Shown here: positions 1 through 6,962 of the stretch, piece after piece | Layout: every line of letters starts with the position of its first letter | Numbering within the stretch: position 1 is the stretch's first letter | NCBI GenBank assembly: GCA_964501985.1 | Contig: CAZCVY010000184.1 | Span: 1 to 14,098, forward strand | Source: Bog-366 sp964501985 | GTDB lineage: Bacteria > Acidobacteriota > Terriglobia > UBA7540 | Length of the DNA: 14,098 bases | Direction: 5' to 3' | The notes under the pieces: model-generated | Told to the model about the DNA's origin: nothing | Database searches by the model: none | What the model saw: the letters and a program-made list of their open reading frames with translations, nothing else | Made by a program: the position numbers and the translations under genes

Positions 1-143
1 TAACATCGTAGGAGTAGCCTGCATTTTTAATTCCCCTTTTTTCCCTCCGCCCGCGCCGATGAAGCGAACTAAATGTTGTTTTATCATATACATACATTTT
101 TTGGGATTTCTCCGGCCCGAGGCCTAAGTACGTTCTTTTTCTA

Positions 144-521
144 TTACATCGTAGGTGACCTCGCTTTGTTAAGACGCTCAAAGGGTTCCATCGCTTCGAA
201 GGCCTGGGAGGATTGCACCGTCGCCGCCATGTCCTCACTCGGCACTTTGATGTTCGTGAGCGCCACGCCGTCCCGGATGCGCTGGGAGCGTCGCATCCGC
301 CAAAACGTTTCGCCCATCTGCTCGACCAGATGGCTCTCCAAACTCCGGCGCGGTTGTAAGTCCTCCAGCAGGGACTCCAACATCTGCTGGTACTCTCCCT
401 CCCCCATCCCCATGAGAACTTCGAACTGCGAGTCTTTTCCTTGCGGAAATTGGGCACCGTGGAAGTAACCTCGGCTTCCGGGGTCGATCTCGCCGAAGCG
501 CTCGCGGCGCTCAAGTCCTGC
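144..521 (-). pseudogene. Remnant of a hypothetical protein family with a LQPxxxLExxLVExxxxxxWRxRR core
   Basis: The minus-strand frame is open from just after a TGA at 522-524 to a TAA at 144-146. It has no ATG, GTG or TTG start before an internal ATG at 413, so the natural N-terminus is missing. The core reads EDLQPRRSLESHLVEQMGE followed by TFWRMRRSQR, and near the end come SSQAFEAMEPFERLNKARS. This pattern (a LQP stretch, LVE, WRxRR, then a LERL-like segment) is what I recall from a short repeated family of unknown function common in Acidobacteriota, whose members usually begin with a basic, methionine-initiated segment and run on past the LERL motif. Here both ends are lost, so I call a decayed copy. 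The family assignment is from memory; the missing start and early stop are seen directly. It could also be a short real gene starting at 413 (89 codons), but no ribosome-binding site supports that. Confidence 0.4.
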
Positions 522-1118
522 TCATGTAGGTTGGGTAATTGCGGATTGCTTTCGCGAGGCATAGGTCTTCCGTGATACTTAACGATTACTATCCACTAGA
601 TGGGCATACACGTATGTTATTACTTTAGTCAATCACAATCTTTGATTAGACGTGTATACTCTCAAATCGACGAAATGCCCGCCCGAAGAGAGCGAGAGAA
701 TCGGTAAGCGCCGGCCCGCAAACCGTTTTTGATGCGGGCGCAAAAACCGGTCACGCCGACGTGGACTGTCCGCCATCCGCCGGCAGAAACTTCTGCGGAG
801 GACCATCCCAATGTAGTGCAAAAATACCCGCGAAGCTGGGCGCGCTTAGGCGAATAGGCAGTAAACGTCCAATTGAAGTTCTCCGCAGAACCAGACATCA
901 CAAAACCCCGTTTCGGGATAGCGAGACAATTTCCGAGATTCCGACTCTGCCGGAAGGCAACGTCGACAACTCTTGCGCTTGTCTCAGAGGGGCAGCCATG
1001 GTCTAATTGGGGCGTTGCCGCAGGATAATGAGACTTCGATGGTCGACACGCACGTATTGAATCATCTCTCGTCACGCTTAACCTCTGGACGAAATATTCG
1101 TAGGATGCGTGGAAGCCG
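522..1118. other. Gene-free gap with two short inverted repeats
   Basis: I see no credible coding region in these ~600 bases. The open frames on either strand have compositions rich in Arg, Ser and Cys, resemble no family, and lack ribosome-binding sites. The segment around 575-660 is AT-rich and contains an 8-base inverted repeat (ATACACGT at 606-613, ACGTGTAT at 650-657). A second imperfect hairpin lies at 722-751: ACCGTTTTTG pairs with CAAAAACCGGT with one bulged base. The promoter of the downstream plus-strand gene should lie in the right part of this gap, but I could not pick a convincing -35/-10 pair. Confidence 0.5.
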
Positions 1119-2477
1119 ATGACCCCCGTAGGCCGCACCATGGCGAAGAAGGCAGCCAGAATACCGGATCGTGTCTACCCGCGAGACCTGCACGGGATAC
1201 TACAGGGGGTGTGGGACAACAAGCCGCTCTTCCGCGGCTGGCCGCGCGTAGAACTGCCACCCAAGGCCGTGTTCGATGAGATTATGCACGTGTGCTATCA
1301 CGCGAGCCTACTCACGGAGGAAGGCCGCCCGACAGTTTTTCGCATCGTCTTCCTTGACAGTCAAGGTCGAGTATCGCCAAGGGATGACGACAAAGTGCCG
1401 CCGGTCACGCGATATCTGCTCAAGGAGCCTGTGCCGTTCACTCAAGGGGAGCTTCGGCGGCTGGCCCCGGTGGCTGACCCGCGGCGGGTTCTGATCGCGG
1501 TCGAGCAGCCCGGCGGACGGCTGCAAATCTACGGATTGGTTGATATCGGCGCGGCTCTGTGGGAGATGGCCCGGCACGAGCGAGTTATGGGCAATTCGTC
1601 GCCCGAGGCCCTGATCGTGATGTCCACCCGGCCTGGCGAGCTAAGCATCTCTCGCGGGGATAGGCCGGTCCTTCGGATGCGCGACGGTAGGATCGTGACC
1701 GCGGCGCGAAGCGTCCTGCTCGAAGGGCCAGTCGCGGAATTTTTCAATGCGGCGTCCGGGGTATTCATCCGAAATGCCTGCCAGCTATCCGGCATCAATC
1801 AAAATCCCGTCGAGGACGACGGGCTGAGCTTTGCCCACCAGTCGTTTATCGAGCGGGTGCTCCTGTACACAGCCGAGCTGCAACACGGGGGCACGCTGTT
1901 GTTCGTGCCGGAGGAAATCACCCCCGAGGACTCGCGCCTGCTTAGCCGGGTGTCGATCAAGTACGTCTTGCCCAGCACGCGACCGCGAGACGCTCTTGTG
2001 TCGGCGATGTCGGCAAGGCTGAGGCACAACGCCCTGGCCGACAGGCTGCGAAATCGGCGAACCGTGAAAGCGGAAAACCTGGAGCAGTTGGAAGCGCTGG
2101 CGTGGGATCAGGAGACCTGCGAAGACGCGGCGAGGGACGCAGCGCGATTCATCGCGTCGCTGACGGCTGTGGATGGGGCGGTGGTGCTGACCGACACCTT
2201 GATGATAATCGGCTTCGGGGCGGAGGTCATGGCGAGTTTTTCAGGGGGAGACAAGGTTCACGTCGCGCACACGGCGGAAGCGACCGAAACGGAAGTGGTG
2301 CGGTTCGCGGAGTACGGCACGCGGCACCGATCGGCCTTCCGGTTCGTCGCGAGCATGGAACCGTCGGTTGGGTTCATCATGTCGCGGGATGGCGGGGTGA
2401 AGGCAGTAAGGCAGGTCGCATCAAAGATGGTGATGTGGCCGTACTTTCAGATCGGCTTTACCACGGCTTTGTCGTAG
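1119..2477 (+). CDS. DAC (diadenylate cyclase-like) domain protein with DACNV-type sensor region
   Basis: This is a 452-residue soluble protein with no signal peptide or membrane segment. Residues ~335-450 match the DAC/DisA_N cyclase fold: DGAVVLTD at 352-359, then GTRHRSA at 400-406, then MSRDGG at 421-426. These correspond to the DGA and RHR motifs and the following (S)EETG-like strand that bind ATP and metal in diadenylate cyclases making c-di-AMP. Both signature motifs are intact, so activity is possible. The N-terminal ~300 residues are beta-rich (for example RRVLIAVEQ, LQIYGLVDIG, PGELSISRG) and resemble the putative sensor region called DACNV, a family known mainly from computational work. 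An in-frame TAG lies at 1101, so translation begins at 1119 or at the second ATG at 1140 (MAKKAARIP); a GGAAG lies at 1111, rather close to the first. It is not next to the usual c-di-AMP neighbours glmM or ybbR. Cyclase versus nucleotide-sensor role is undecided. Confidence 0.72.
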   Translation: MTPVGRTMAKKAARIPDRVYPRDLHGILQGVWDNKPLFRGWPRVELPPKAVFDEIMHVCYHASLLTEEGRPTVFRIVFLDSQGRVSPRDDDKVPPVTRYLLKEPVPFTQGELRRLAPVADPRRVLIAVEQPGGRLQIYGLVDIGAALWEMARHERVMGNSSPEALIVMSTRPGELSISRGDRPVLRMRDGRIVTAARSVLLEGPVAEFFNAASGVFIRNACQLSGINQNPVEDDGLSFAHQSFIERVLLYTAELQHGGTLLFVPEEITPEDSRLLSRVSIKYVLPSTRPRDALVSAMSARLRHNALADRLRNRRTVKAENLEQLEALAWDQETCEDAARDAARFIASLTAVDGAVVLTDTLMIIGFGAEVMASFSGGDKVHVAHTAEATETEVVRFAEYGTRHRSAFRFVASMEPSVGFIMSRDGGVKAVRQVASKMVMWPYFQIGFTTALS

Positions 2478-2501
2478 GCATCTGAATACCACAACAATGC
2501 C

Positions 2502-2618
2502 TCGCGGGTGGCGCATACATCGTCCCCCCAATGAATGCGCCGGAGCGCCTTGCCGGGCCGAATGGCATTCGCCCCCTCGGGTCGTAGACATAAAGGACGA
2601 TGTCTGCGCCACCCGCGA
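2502..2618. repeat. 117 bp element bounded by 24 bp inverted repeats
   Basis: The left arm (2502-2525) and right arm (2595-2618) are inverted copies that agree at 23 of 24 positions; the core is CGCGGGTGGCGCA followed by a segment reading ACATCGTCC. The 69-base interior has its own smaller palindromes, including CGAATG-G-CATTCG at 2558-2570. The two arms would fold into a very stable stem in RNA or single-stranded DNA. It sits between the DAC-domain gene and the exported-protein gene, ending only ~17 bases before the latter's start. No transposase or obvious target-site duplication is visible. A small non-autonomous mobile element, a chromosomal interspersed repeat, or a structured leader of the downstream gene would all fit. 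Confidence 0.7.
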
Positions 2619-2635
2619 AGTGAAGGGCGGGAAGC

Positions 2636-3607
2636 ATGTCTGCGATCCGTATCAGCGAGCTACTTTTGATTGGCTTCGGAGCTGCACTGGTCGCTGCGCC
2701 TGCGCAGCAGCCGTCGCAGCCGCAACGCGAAATACTGACGAAGTGTCTACATGACGAAAACTGCGCCATGCGATTCCTATTTGAACCGCCGGATTTAGAC
2801 CACGTGGTGCCAGCGGCAATCTTTCGGGTAGCGAGAGAGAAAGACCATCGTTATGGCACATGGACATCGAATCTTACAGTGGGAGACACCATCTGGATAG
2901 GACCCGAGGAGATGCAGAAATTGGTCACGGGCCTCGAGGAGCTGAGCGTGACTTGGATAGAGTCACCGACGCCGAGAGAATTCAAGGAAGAACTGAATGA
3001 GCATCCGCTAATACCTGAAATGCCATACAAGATTCCGCGCCCGAGCGGGCGAGGAATGGAAATCGATGTGTCCTGTGATGCCGGATCAGCGGAAACAGAC
3101 TTGGCGCGAGAAAAGATCTGCAATTCGATGGAGCACCTTGACAGAGATCTCCAGACTCCCATCGCGGTATTGCTCTTCCGGAGTTTCCGCGACAACTGGG
3201 GTTGCAAAGTGCCCGGCTTTGATGCGCATACCGGTCTGCCCAAACCCATCACTGGCCCCGAAGCTGCCATCTTGGTCTATCTAGTACCCATCGCGAGAGA
3301 GCTTCGGTCGAAGGGATCAGATATTGATTGGGAATGGGAAACGCGCTTTAACCTTCCAGGAATTAACTGGAGAGACTATTATTTTTATTTCATTTACAAG
3401 GGGCCACGGAAAGCAAAAGGCTCGGTCCCAATAGGCCGGTTTGCAGTAAACCAGCACACTGCAGACGTGTGGGATCTGGATTCCAGGAAATTAGTGCAGT
3501 CGCGAGAAATCGGGGACGTCCAAACCGCTCTTCGCCGGGAACATTACATTTCCACATGGTGGATCGAACAGTACCGTAATGTACCGCTTGAAGACGGTGG
3601 TAAATGA
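2636..3607 (+). CDS. Exported protein of unknown function
   Basis: I do not recognise this 323-residue protein. The N-terminus (residues 1-24) has a basic residue, a hydrophobic run LLLIGFGAALVAA and an Ala-rich end, typical of a Sec signal peptide cleaved near APA-QQ. The mature part is hydrophilic, with five cysteines (37, 43, 147, 162, 190) that could form disulfides in the periplasm. A C-terminal stretch at 266-281 (IGRFAVNQHTADVWDL) looks like the strand-turn-strand found at the end of several exported proteins in which an invariant phrase of the type AVNxxTxDVWD occurs; that resemblance is from memory. The start at 2636 follows a GGGCGGGAAG stretch. The gene looks less GC-rich than the DAC-domain gene before it. 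It is co-oriented with that gene but separated by 158 bases containing the inverted-repeat element, so co-transcription is uncertain. Confidence 0.75.
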   Translation: MSAIRISELLLIGFGAALVAAPAQQPSQPQREILTKCLHDENCAMRFLFEPPDLDHVVPAAIFRVAREKDHRYGTWTSNLTVGDTIWIGPEEMQKLVTGLEELSVTWIESPTPREFKEELNEHPLIPEMPYKIPRPSGRGMEIDVSCDAGSAETDLAREKICNSMEHLDRDLQTPIAVLLFRSFRDNWGCKVPGFDAHTGLPKPITGPEAAILVYLVPIARELRSKGSDIDWEWETRFNLPGINWRDYYFYFIYKGPRKAKGSVPIGRFAVNQHTADVWDLDSRKLVQSREIGDVQTALRREHYISTWWIEQYRNVPLEDGGK

Positions 3608-3641
3608 GCTCTTCCTTTTGCTATGACCGGAAGTGAGGTAG

Positions 3642-3680
3642 CGCAGAGGCAGCCGTAGTTTGGCTTCCTCTGCGGTTCTT
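3642..3680 (+). terminator. Terminator-like hairpin after the exported-protein gene
   Basis: A 13-base stem with one mismatch (CGCAGAGGCAGCC at 3642-3654, GGCTTCCTCTGCG at 3662-3674) encloses a 7-base loop and is followed by the short T-containing run GTTCTT. It starts 35 bases past the stop codon of the gene ending at 3607. The T-run is weak, so termination efficiency is uncertain. Confidence 0.55.
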
Positions 3681-4091
3681 AGCATGGAAACATCAACAAC
3701 CGCAGGGAAGACAAAACATGGAACCTCGTGGGCGGGCGACGAGCCGCGGAGGAACGCAAACGGCGCGTACCTGTGCGCTACCCCGCTTTGCACCCCCGAA
3801 AAGAATATGGGGAGCACCCCCGGTCTCCATAGGCGTTACAATAGCGCGCATTGCCTTGATGACCCCGGCTATGCGATCCAGTCGCCACCCTTTTCAGCCC
3901 TCAACTTCCCACAACCGCGTACCTCGGGAGTTTGAATGATTGCTGGCGGGAAGGGCATTTATCAGGCTGAATCCGGCAACCTGCGTAATCAGGGTAGTTT
4001 CCGAGTGCACCGAGACTTGGACCCATCCGGCGCCTGAGACCATTCCCGCGCGGAACAGCCTTGTTTTCGCCCTCAACTAGTGCGCTTGCTT
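3681..4091. other. Gene-free stretch between convergent transcription units
   Basis: This stretch lies between the plus-strand gene ending at 3607 (with its hairpin at 3642-3674) and the minus-strand gene ending at 4092. Open frames occur on both strands, but none has a ribosome-binding site or recognisable protein features, and several overlap one another with similar length, which suggests chance. I see no terminator with a clear T-run for the minus-strand operon. Nothing else could be identified. Confidence 0.5.
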
Positions 4092-5141
4092 TCAGTTGAT
4101 GCCGAAAATCTTCACTATGAGCGGCGTGTCAACAATCACGTGCGGCGCGAACGCGTGGTAGCTGAGCGCGTGGACCCAGGCGTTCCCTGTGCGTAGCGTC
4201 AGCACGCTCTTCATCATCCCCGGTCCAAAATACTGAAACAGCACAAAAAGCAGCGAGAGTACGATATGCCGGGGTGAATCGAACGCCGACCAGCCCTCGA
4301 CAAGGTGCATCGCCGCGTAGGTCAGTCCCCCAAGCAGGACCGTGCTGGTCGCTGAACCCGTCAACTTAAGGTAACGAGGAAGCAAGATGGCGTAAATTAA
4401 CACCATCGTGGGTAACACCGTCCCAACGAAGAAGACCACGAAACTCAACGGCGCGCCGAGGAGCACCTGACGGGGACTCAAGCTAAAGATAGTGTGGAAC
4501 GCGCTGAGCTCGAAGCCCGATTCGACGATCAGGACAACCAAAATCAGCCGGGCGTCGTTCCAGCGGTTACTGGAGTGGAGATTGAGAGCAGTGTTCGTGT
4601 ACCGACGCCGGAAATAGAAGTAGGGTGCGACCGCGAAAACCAGGAAGTTGTAAAGCGCCCAGGTCCAGATTTCGGCGGGCGCTGGCGTCATGGTGTGGCC
4701 AAAGACGACGCCGGCGATATGAAAGCTGAAAGGGTGGTATCCCAGAGCCAGCGCGACAGCCCAGCCACCGGCCTGACCGAGGGCCGCATAGGCGATAACC
4801 AGGATCGTCTCGCGCCCGGCGAGTCGACGGTCAGGCGCGCGGGCGGCCATATCGGGAATCATGCGCGTGCGGGTGAGCAGGACCGCCAGCGCCATCAGCA
4901 CGAAGATCTCGATCATCCCGAAGGTGGGCACCGCCATTTGCGAAGCGAAAGACAGGTGCGCTACCGCCGGGCGATCGAATGGCAGCGACCCGCGCGCGAG
5001 CTTTAGTACGACCAAATAGGCGACGACCCACAGGCAAACGGTAGTCTGCACGCCGCGATGGCCAGCAATGGTTCGCAGCACTGAGCCCAGCGACGGTATA
5101 GCCGCGGCGTGCGCCGGTGGGGGTTGATCACTAAGATTCAT
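4092..5141 (-). CDS. Polytopic membrane protein, possibly CPBP (CAAX protease)-like
   Basis: This 349-residue protein has about eight hydrophobic segments (around residues 32-48, 72-90, 112-134, 158-176, 197-215, 229-255, 265-280 and 291-307). The C-terminal half contains YAAMHLVEGW (275-284) and GNAWVHALSYHAFAPH (319-334). His279, His324, His329 and His334 in or beside membrane segments recall the FxxxH and HxxxN motifs of CPBP intramembrane proteases. The usual EExxR motif is not evident; only VESGFELS (206-213) lies near where it would be. Assignment to that superfamily is therefore tentative, and it may be non-proteolytic. The start is well supported: GGAGG lies 7 bases before the ATG at 5141. 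It is the last gene of a four-gene operon, 35 bases after the hydrolase gene upstream. Its role there could be processing or sequestering a membrane-associated substrate, but this is a guess. Confidence 0.65.
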   Translation of the reverse strand: MNLSDQPPPAHAAAIPSLGSVLRTIAGHRGVQTTVCLWVVAYLVVLKLARGSLPFDRPAVAHLSFASQMAVPTFGMIEIFVLMALAVLLTRTRMIPDMAARAPDRRLAGRETILVIAYAALGQAGGWAVALALGYHPFSFHIAGVVFGHTMTPAPAEIWTWALYNFLVFAVAPYFYFRRRYTNTALNLHSSNRWNDARLILVVLIVESGFELSAFHTIFSLSPRQVLLGAPLSFVVFFVGTVLPTMVLIYAILLPRYLKLTGSATSTVLLGGLTYAAMHLVEGWSAFDSPRHIVLSLLFVLFQYFGPGMMKSVLTLRTGNAWVHALSYHAFAPHVIVDTPLIVKIFGIN

Positions 5142-5166
5142 TGCTGGCCCTCCAATAACATCCGGA

Positions 5167-5186
5167 GGCTCCTTTTTTACGGAGCC
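5167..5186 (-). repeat. Small hairpin at the junction of two operon genes
   Basis: GGCTCC (5167-5172) and GGAGCC (5181-5186) form a 6-base stem, and the loop contains the TAA stop codon of the metallo-hydrolase gene. It lies 26 bases before the next start codon. No T-run follows on the minus strand, so it is not a normal terminator; it could modulate expression of the last gene or be chance. Confidence 0.3.
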
Positions 5187-6037
5187 GTCGGCTTCGACGT
5201 CGCCGCCAGCCCCGCTTCATTCACCAACCGTCGGCTGGCAAGACGCGCGCAGGATTCGGGATCGTGTGTCGGCAGGTAAACCGTTGGACGATCCCGTGCG
5301 AACTCCCTGATCGCGCCGAGCGTTGCGCCCGCCACGTCGTCATCGGCGCTGACTCCGTCTATTCCCCCCGAGAGCATCAGTCGCTCATCATACGAAGCGT
5401 CGCCCGCCAGAAAGTACGTGATGCCTTCGTCCCGAACCAAAACGGAGAGATGATCTGCCGTGTGACCGGGAGTTGCTACCGCGATCACGTCCCCAGCGTC
5501 GGTCAATCGAGTGCTGGCAGCAAAGGGGCCGAACGGTTCGCCCGCGAGGTCGAGGGGCACGGGATCAAACCACGAGGGCCAGCGATTTGGGAGGTATCCG
5601 CGCACATGGCCCATCCATCCGCTTGCCGTTCGGAGTTCGCCGCGAGCCACAAGAATCTCGGTCTGGGGAAAATGTGCAAGGCCACCATCGTGGTCGATGT
5701 GCAAATGGGTCAGGACGACGCGTCTTACATCACGGGGCCCGATGCCGAGGGCGCGCAACTGCGGCCCGATCTCCTCATCACGCTCGATACGAAACGCCAC
5801 TTCCCATCGAATGTAGGGATGGAGAGACTTGCCGGCCTCGAGCAGATGCGACCCTTGGCCCGTATCCACCACGATCACGCCTTCCGGGTGGGCGATGACC
5901 CACGCACACGTCGGGAGCCATCCCGTCCATTGCCGGTCCGCGAACACAGCGAGCCGTCGTCGCAGTCCGCGTCCGCGCCCCTCGACCTGCGCGCTCTTGA
6001 TCCGGACGGAGCCGGTTCGGATGGCATGGAGCTTCAT
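5177..6037 (-). CDS. Metallo-beta-lactamase-fold hydrolase, N-acyl homoserine lactonase-like
   Basis: This is a 286-residue cytoplasmic metallo-hydrolase. The zinc-binding motif HLHIDH is at residues 111-116, followed by DGG. Further metal-site signatures are TPGHTADH (189-196, His192), AGDASYDE (211-218, Asp213) and PTHDPES (256-262, His258). Length and motif spacing match the AttM/AiiA-type branch of N-acyl homoserine lactonases, which open the lactone ring of quorum-sensing signals; many relatives act on other lactones or esters, so the substrate is not settled. The start ATG (6037-6035) overlaps the stop TGA of the upstream alpha/beta-hydrolase gene as ATGA, which implies translational coupling. 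The membrane-protein gene follows 35 bases downstream. There is no signal peptide, so any lactone would be hydrolysed inside the cell. Confidence 0.85.
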   Translation of the reverse strand: MKLHAIRTGSVRIKSAQVEGRGRGLRRRLAVFADRQWTGWLPTCAWVIAHPEGVIVVDTGQGSHLLEAGKSLHPYIRWEVAFRIERDEEIGPQLRALGIGPRDVRRVVLTHLHIDHDGGLAHFPQTEILVARGELRTASGWMGHVRGYLPNRWPSWFDPVPLDLAGEPFGPFAASTRLTDAGDVIAVATPGHTADHLSVLVRDEGITYFLAGDASYDERLMLSGGIDGVSADDDVAGATLGAIREFARDRPTVYLPTHDPESCARLASRRLVNEAGLAATSKPTAP

Positions 6038-6957
6038 GCGCTCACCACGATCGATCGCACGATTTCCGGCTGATCGAAATGCACCATGTGGCCAGCATTG
6101 GGAACTAAAAGTACTGTGCTCGCTGGGGATGCTATCGCTGCTGGCAATTGCTTTACGAAAGCGGCAGGGGTCAGAGCGTCTTGCTCACCGAAAACGTAGT
6201 GAACAGGGACCGCTAGCCGTGGAGGATTGGCAAACAGGTCTAATGACACCAACTCTGGGAGTAGCTTGCCTTGGATCAGATTCATATTGCGCAGGGATTT
6301 GGCGGCGCCAACTAAGCCATACGTCCTTACCATGGCAAAGATCGTTTCTGTAAGAATCGCACTGAATTTCTTGCCGCGTTCGATCGTACCTAGGTCAGCC
6401 AACAAGCGGGTGCGCCGCTGGAACGCGGCGGAATCCGTATAGGGCGGCCTCCCGAGTTTCTTTACCCGTCCGCTCAATCGGCCACCTCCGGCAAGAACGC
6501 TTTGGGCTTGCAGAAATGAGTATACGGACGCGTCACTGCCGGCGGTATTTGCATCAGGGGATATCGCGACGACCAACTTCACCTTGTCGCGCTCATGTTC
6601 CACAGCTCGCAGGACAATTGTTGCGCCCAGGGAAATGCCGAACACAATGGTGGTTTGCTTCGTCTCGTTGTGGAACCACTGAAGGATCGCGCGGAGATCC
6701 TCGATCTGTTGTAGCAAAGAGACGCTTTTTGCATCTTGCTGAGGCGCGTTGCCACAGCCTCGTTGTTCCCAGTAACCCACGAGGAAATCTTTTTCCAGTT
6801 GCAGGCGTTGTTGAAATTTCTTCACTTCGTGCAGCAGGGGCAAGCCCGGACCGGCCTGAACGATGAGGAGTGGAGGCAGTCCGGTACGTTCGGCGCACAT
6901 GCGGACCTTCTGGGTAGAACCGTTGATTTCCAGCTTCACCATCTCTGTGATCGCCAT
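6034..6957 (-). CDS. Alpha/beta-fold hydrolase
   Basis: From the ATG at 6957 this encodes 307 residues of an alpha/beta hydrolase related to proline iminopeptidases and similar esterases. The oxyanion-hole loop is QAGPG (34-38), where relatives have HGGPG. YWEQRGCG (62-69) matches the usual WDQRGxG, and the nucleophile elbow is GISLG (107-111, Ser109). The acid is likely Asp260 in FGEQDALTP and the base His290 in NAGHMVHF, so the catalytic triad looks complete. A longer frame extends upstream to 7167 inside the preceding gene, but its product is Arg-rich and shows no homology. The start at 6957 lies 5 bases after the upstream stop (6963-6965) and has AGGAG about 11 bases ahead, within the end of that gene. 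The stop overlaps the next gene by ATGA. The peptide or ester substrate is unknown. Confidence 0.85.
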   Translation of the reverse strand: MAITEMVKLEINGSTQKVRMCAERTGLPPLLIVQAGPGLPLLHEVKKFQQRLQLEKDFLVGYWEQRGCGNAPQQDAKSVSLLQQIEDLRAILQWFHNETKQTTIVFGISLGATIVLRAVEHERDKVKLVVAISPDANTAGSDASVYSFLQAQSVLAGGGRLSGRVKKLGRPPYTDSAAFQRRTRLLADLGTIERGKKFSAILTETIFAMVRTYGLVGAAKSLRNMNLIQGKLLPELVSLDLFANPPRLAVPVHYVFGEQDALTPAAFVKQLPAAIASPASTVLLVPNAGHMVHFDQPEIVRSIVVSA

Positions 6958-6962
6958 GATGG

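Noticed and set aside
1..160. ACATCGTAGG occurring near 3-12 and again near 146-155
   Set aside because: A 10-base match is expected by chance and the flanking bases diverge; no element boundary could be supported.
662..1141. 159-codon minus-strand open frame
   Set aside because: Its composition (many Ser, Arg, Cys and Trp), absence of a ribosome-binding site and lack of any recognisable motif suggest chance; it also runs into the start of the DAC-domain gene.
5264..6073. 269-codon plus-strand frame opposite the metallo-hydrolase gene
   Set aside because: It is antisense to a gene with clear zinc-site motifs and shows none of its own; long antisense frames are common in GC-rich DNA.
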